From positions 5,077,001-5,141,000 of the forward strand of contig NZ_CP147518.1 in NCBI RefSeq assembly GCF_037201965.1: a stretch of DNA of 64,000 bases, in the 5' to 3' direction. Below the pieces are notes generated by a model. That model saw only the letters and a list, made by a program, of their open reading frames with translations, did not search any database and had not been told where the DNA came from. Positions within the stretch are counted from its first letter, which is position 1, and every line of letters begins with the position of its first letter. Origin of the DNA: Spirosoma sp. SC4-14 (GTDB lineage Bacteria; Bacteroidota; Bacteroidia; Cytophagales; Spirosomataceae). This document shows positions 62,278 to 64,000 of the stretch, one piece after another. A program made the translations under genes and the position numbers.

Positions 62278-62777
62278 TTACTTGTACTAGTTCAATACCG
62301 ATGTGCTTTAGTTTACCTCTTTGGCAAGCCATCAAACTCATCCCTTTTATACAACTTCACAACTAACTGATAAAATGGGCTATTTCTTAGCTTAGTGATA
62401 GCTTCAGCGGATTTTTACCAAACCAGCACATTTATTGCCAGATGGTAATATCCGGGTAAAATACAATTGATCAGCCCAAGAGCAAATGCCAACGTTAAGG
62501 GAATAGCAACCGATTCCCAACTTTATTGATGCAGGTGTTCCCATTACCGACTTAGCCGACTTAAATGTATCGTCAAGACTTGTTTATGGCTAGCATATCA
62601 TCCTGCCAACAGGATATACCTATTGTGACTCTATTTACTTATTAACAATCAATCTAACTTTTCTATCAGATAATCAGTCATTTTTTATACGTAAAAGAAT
62701 ATTAGAAATATATTTGTCTCTACAATAATAGAATTATATTATACTAAAAAAATTCACTTGTAGTGTATTTCCTACCC
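62278..62777. other. AT-rich intergenic region
   Basis: About 500 bases without a gene; the last 140 are very AT-rich. A -7 box lies at 62709-62716. No repeat array or RNA gene seen. Confidence 0.6.
62709..62716 (+). promoter_or_regulatory. -7 box TATATTTG
   Basis: TATATTTG matches TAnnTTTG, 62 bases before the ATG at 62778. No -33 TTTG at the usual spacing. Confidence 0.4.
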
Positions 62778-64000
62778 ATGCCATTTACTCGTCAAAAGCA
62801 TTTCGCACTGCGTTTCTGGATTTCATTTTTTTTCACCTTACTGATCTTTGATCGGTGGACCGTTTATAACACACCTTTAGCCGGTTTAGATGGCTCCTGG
62901 GCTATAGCCATTCAACTTGTTCATCAGTCAGGATTAATCCATGGTACGGAGTTTGTTTTTACTTACGGCCCACTTAGCTGGTTAGTTACCCGATTACCTA
63001 TTTTTGCTCCTGAGTGGGCTATTGTTTTATTTGATGCACTTTGGCTGGCAAATATAATTGTAGTTATGTGGCTGGCTGTTGGTACGCAGCCAGGTCTTTG
63101 GCGAAGTCTGGTGCTGCTTGTCCTGATCGTTATTCATAAACAATGCGCTAGTACTGAAACGCCATTTTGGTTCTACTTTTTTGTTCTCTTTTACCTCGCT
63201 TACCATCTGCGTACCAATAGTCGCTGGGCATTGGCAGTTGCCATAGGACTGGCCGTCCTAACGTTTTATCTAAAAGCGAATGTGGGGTTGATTAGTTTGT
63301 TAAGCGTTACCCTATATGGCATCTCGCTTTGGGCAACAGACAGACTTGCAGGTTTGGTAACTGTTTGTGGAATGCTTGTTGTGCTCGGGCTCAGTACGTA
63401 TTGTTTACCCGTAGACCTCTATCCGTTTTTAGTAGCCCAATGGCATTTGATTGACTCCTATAACGATGTGATGTATGTATTGCAGGAAAAAAGAGCCTTA
63501 AAACTAACTATACTGATTTTGGCGTTAACGGTAGCCCTGTTTATTTATGCTATCTGGCGTATCTGGCAACAGAGAAAACTGCTCGAAACCTGGAAACAGG
63601 ATGGGCTATTAGTTTTCCTGGTTACCTTACAGTTATTTGTCCTGTTTAAGGAGGGTTTTGTACGGGCCGATGCTGGTCACATAAGTCTATTCTTTAAATA
63701 TGCTCTACTACCCTTTGGTCTGATAACACTATTTTGTCATACTCACTTATTTCGTCGAATCGCTATCGTTCCAATTGTCTTGATCGCCCTTACTACCCCT
63801 CTGGTAGCACCTTATCATTGGGAGGCCGGCGTTCTTTATCAATGGCTTCCGCAGTGGATTGCTTATGGGAAAGATATAATGCACCCCCAGTATCCCTCTC
63901 TTTCTGATATTACTACCCCCTGGCCGCATACTTGGCTTACGCAGCTTCGTAATAAACGGGTGGATATTATACCTTATGACATTTCGCTGCTTTATGCTAA
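62778..64000 (+). CDS. Polytopic membrane protein (partial, C-terminus off window)
   Basis: Open from the ATG at 62778 to the window end: 407 codons without a stop. About nine hydrophobic segments are seen; an acidic GLDGSWAIAIQ (about 38-48) follows the first helix, and HGTEFVFTYGPL (about 55-66) comes next, a layout similar to the preceding gene and to integral membrane glycosyltransferases. After the last helix, VDIIPYDISLLYA reaches the window edge. Probable sugar transferase or polymer-associated protein, but this is inference. Confidence 0.85.
   Translation, partial: MPFTRQKHFALRFWISFFFTLLIFDRWTVYNTPLAGLDGSWAIAIQLVHQSGLIHGTEFVFTYGPLSWLVTRLPIFAPEWAIVLFDALWLANIIVVMWLAVGTQPGLWRSLVLLVLIVIHKQCASTETPFWFYFFVLFYLAYHLRTNSRWALAVAIGLAVLTFYLKANVGLISLLSVTLYGISLWATDRLAGLVTVCGMLVVLGLSTYCLPVDLYPFLVAQWHLIDSYNDVMYVLQEKRALKLTILILALTVALFIYAIWRIWQQRKLLETWKQDGLLVFLVTLQLFVLFKEGFVRADAGHISLFFKYALLPFGLITLFCHTHLFRRIAIVPIVLIALTTPLVAPYHWEAGVLYQWLPQWIAYGKDIMHPQYPSLSDITTPWPHTWLTQLRNKRVDIIPYDISLLYA

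Noticed and set aside
1..64000. tRNA, rRNA, riboswitch or insertion sequence
   Set aside because: I looked for T-arm-like motifs, rRNA-like conserved stretches, known riboswitch cores and transposase genes and found none I could support.

Overview
The window reads as chromosomal DNA of a Bacteroidota bacterium, most likely a Cytophagales/Spirosoma-like organism. The signs are: no Shine-Dalgarno sequences before most starts, several TAnnTTTG -7 promoter boxes, many Sec and lipobox proteins, a DUF4369-TlpA fusion, YHS/DM13/WG-repeat proteins, SGNH and GH43/GH88 secreted enzymes, and stand-alone receiver domains. I saw no rRNA, tRNA, transposase or phage gene. Species-level assignment is inference.

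Left part (1-15 kb): a truncated GH43 lipoprotein, a ferredoxin reductase/2Fe-2S ferredoxin pair, a secreted RidA, two GNATs, an AlkZ-like protein, two SDRs, a bicupin, a GH88/105 hydrolase with a beta-propeller neighbour, an ankyrin protein, and a Crp-like regulator next to an alpha/beta hydrolase and an SDR. Middle left (14-29 kb): a TlpA-like protein, an esterase, two single-domain response regulators, a three-domain secreted esterase (SGNH-SGNH-alpha/beta hydrolase), an AhpD-like protein, a short Hsp70, a decayed CRISPR array with a WYL regulator, MnmE, an MpaB-type oxygenase and an MBL hydrolase. At 30-33.7 kb lies a 1234-residue hybrid histidine kinase.

The most striking region is 34-46.5 kb. 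Six minus-strand genes (46469 down to 36972) encode, in order, a vWA-like lipoprotein, a three-helix membrane protein, a tubulin/FtsZ-like GTPase, a 1186-residue Hsp70/actin-like ATPase with a large unknown N-terminal half, a membrane-anchored coiled-coil protein, and a membrane protein with an Ig-like domain and a WG repeat. Three intercistronic hairpins, one with a perfect 38-bp stem, split this operon. Three plus-strand envelope genes (33969-36916) converge on it. I propose this as a candidate membrane-remodelling or cytoskeletal system.

Right part (46.7-64 kb): an Ig-like lipoprotein; a block with two YHS proteins, a DoxX-DinB-NRDE-ATP-grasp operon with overlapping ends, a Crp regulator, a LysE exporter, an outer-membrane protein and a DM13 lipoprotein; then RsmA, MgtE, a phosphinothricin-type GNAT, a large lipoprotein and two polytopic membrane proteins, the last cut by the window end. 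Long intergenic inverted repeats, each with its own sequence, occur throughout and often sit between convergent genes.
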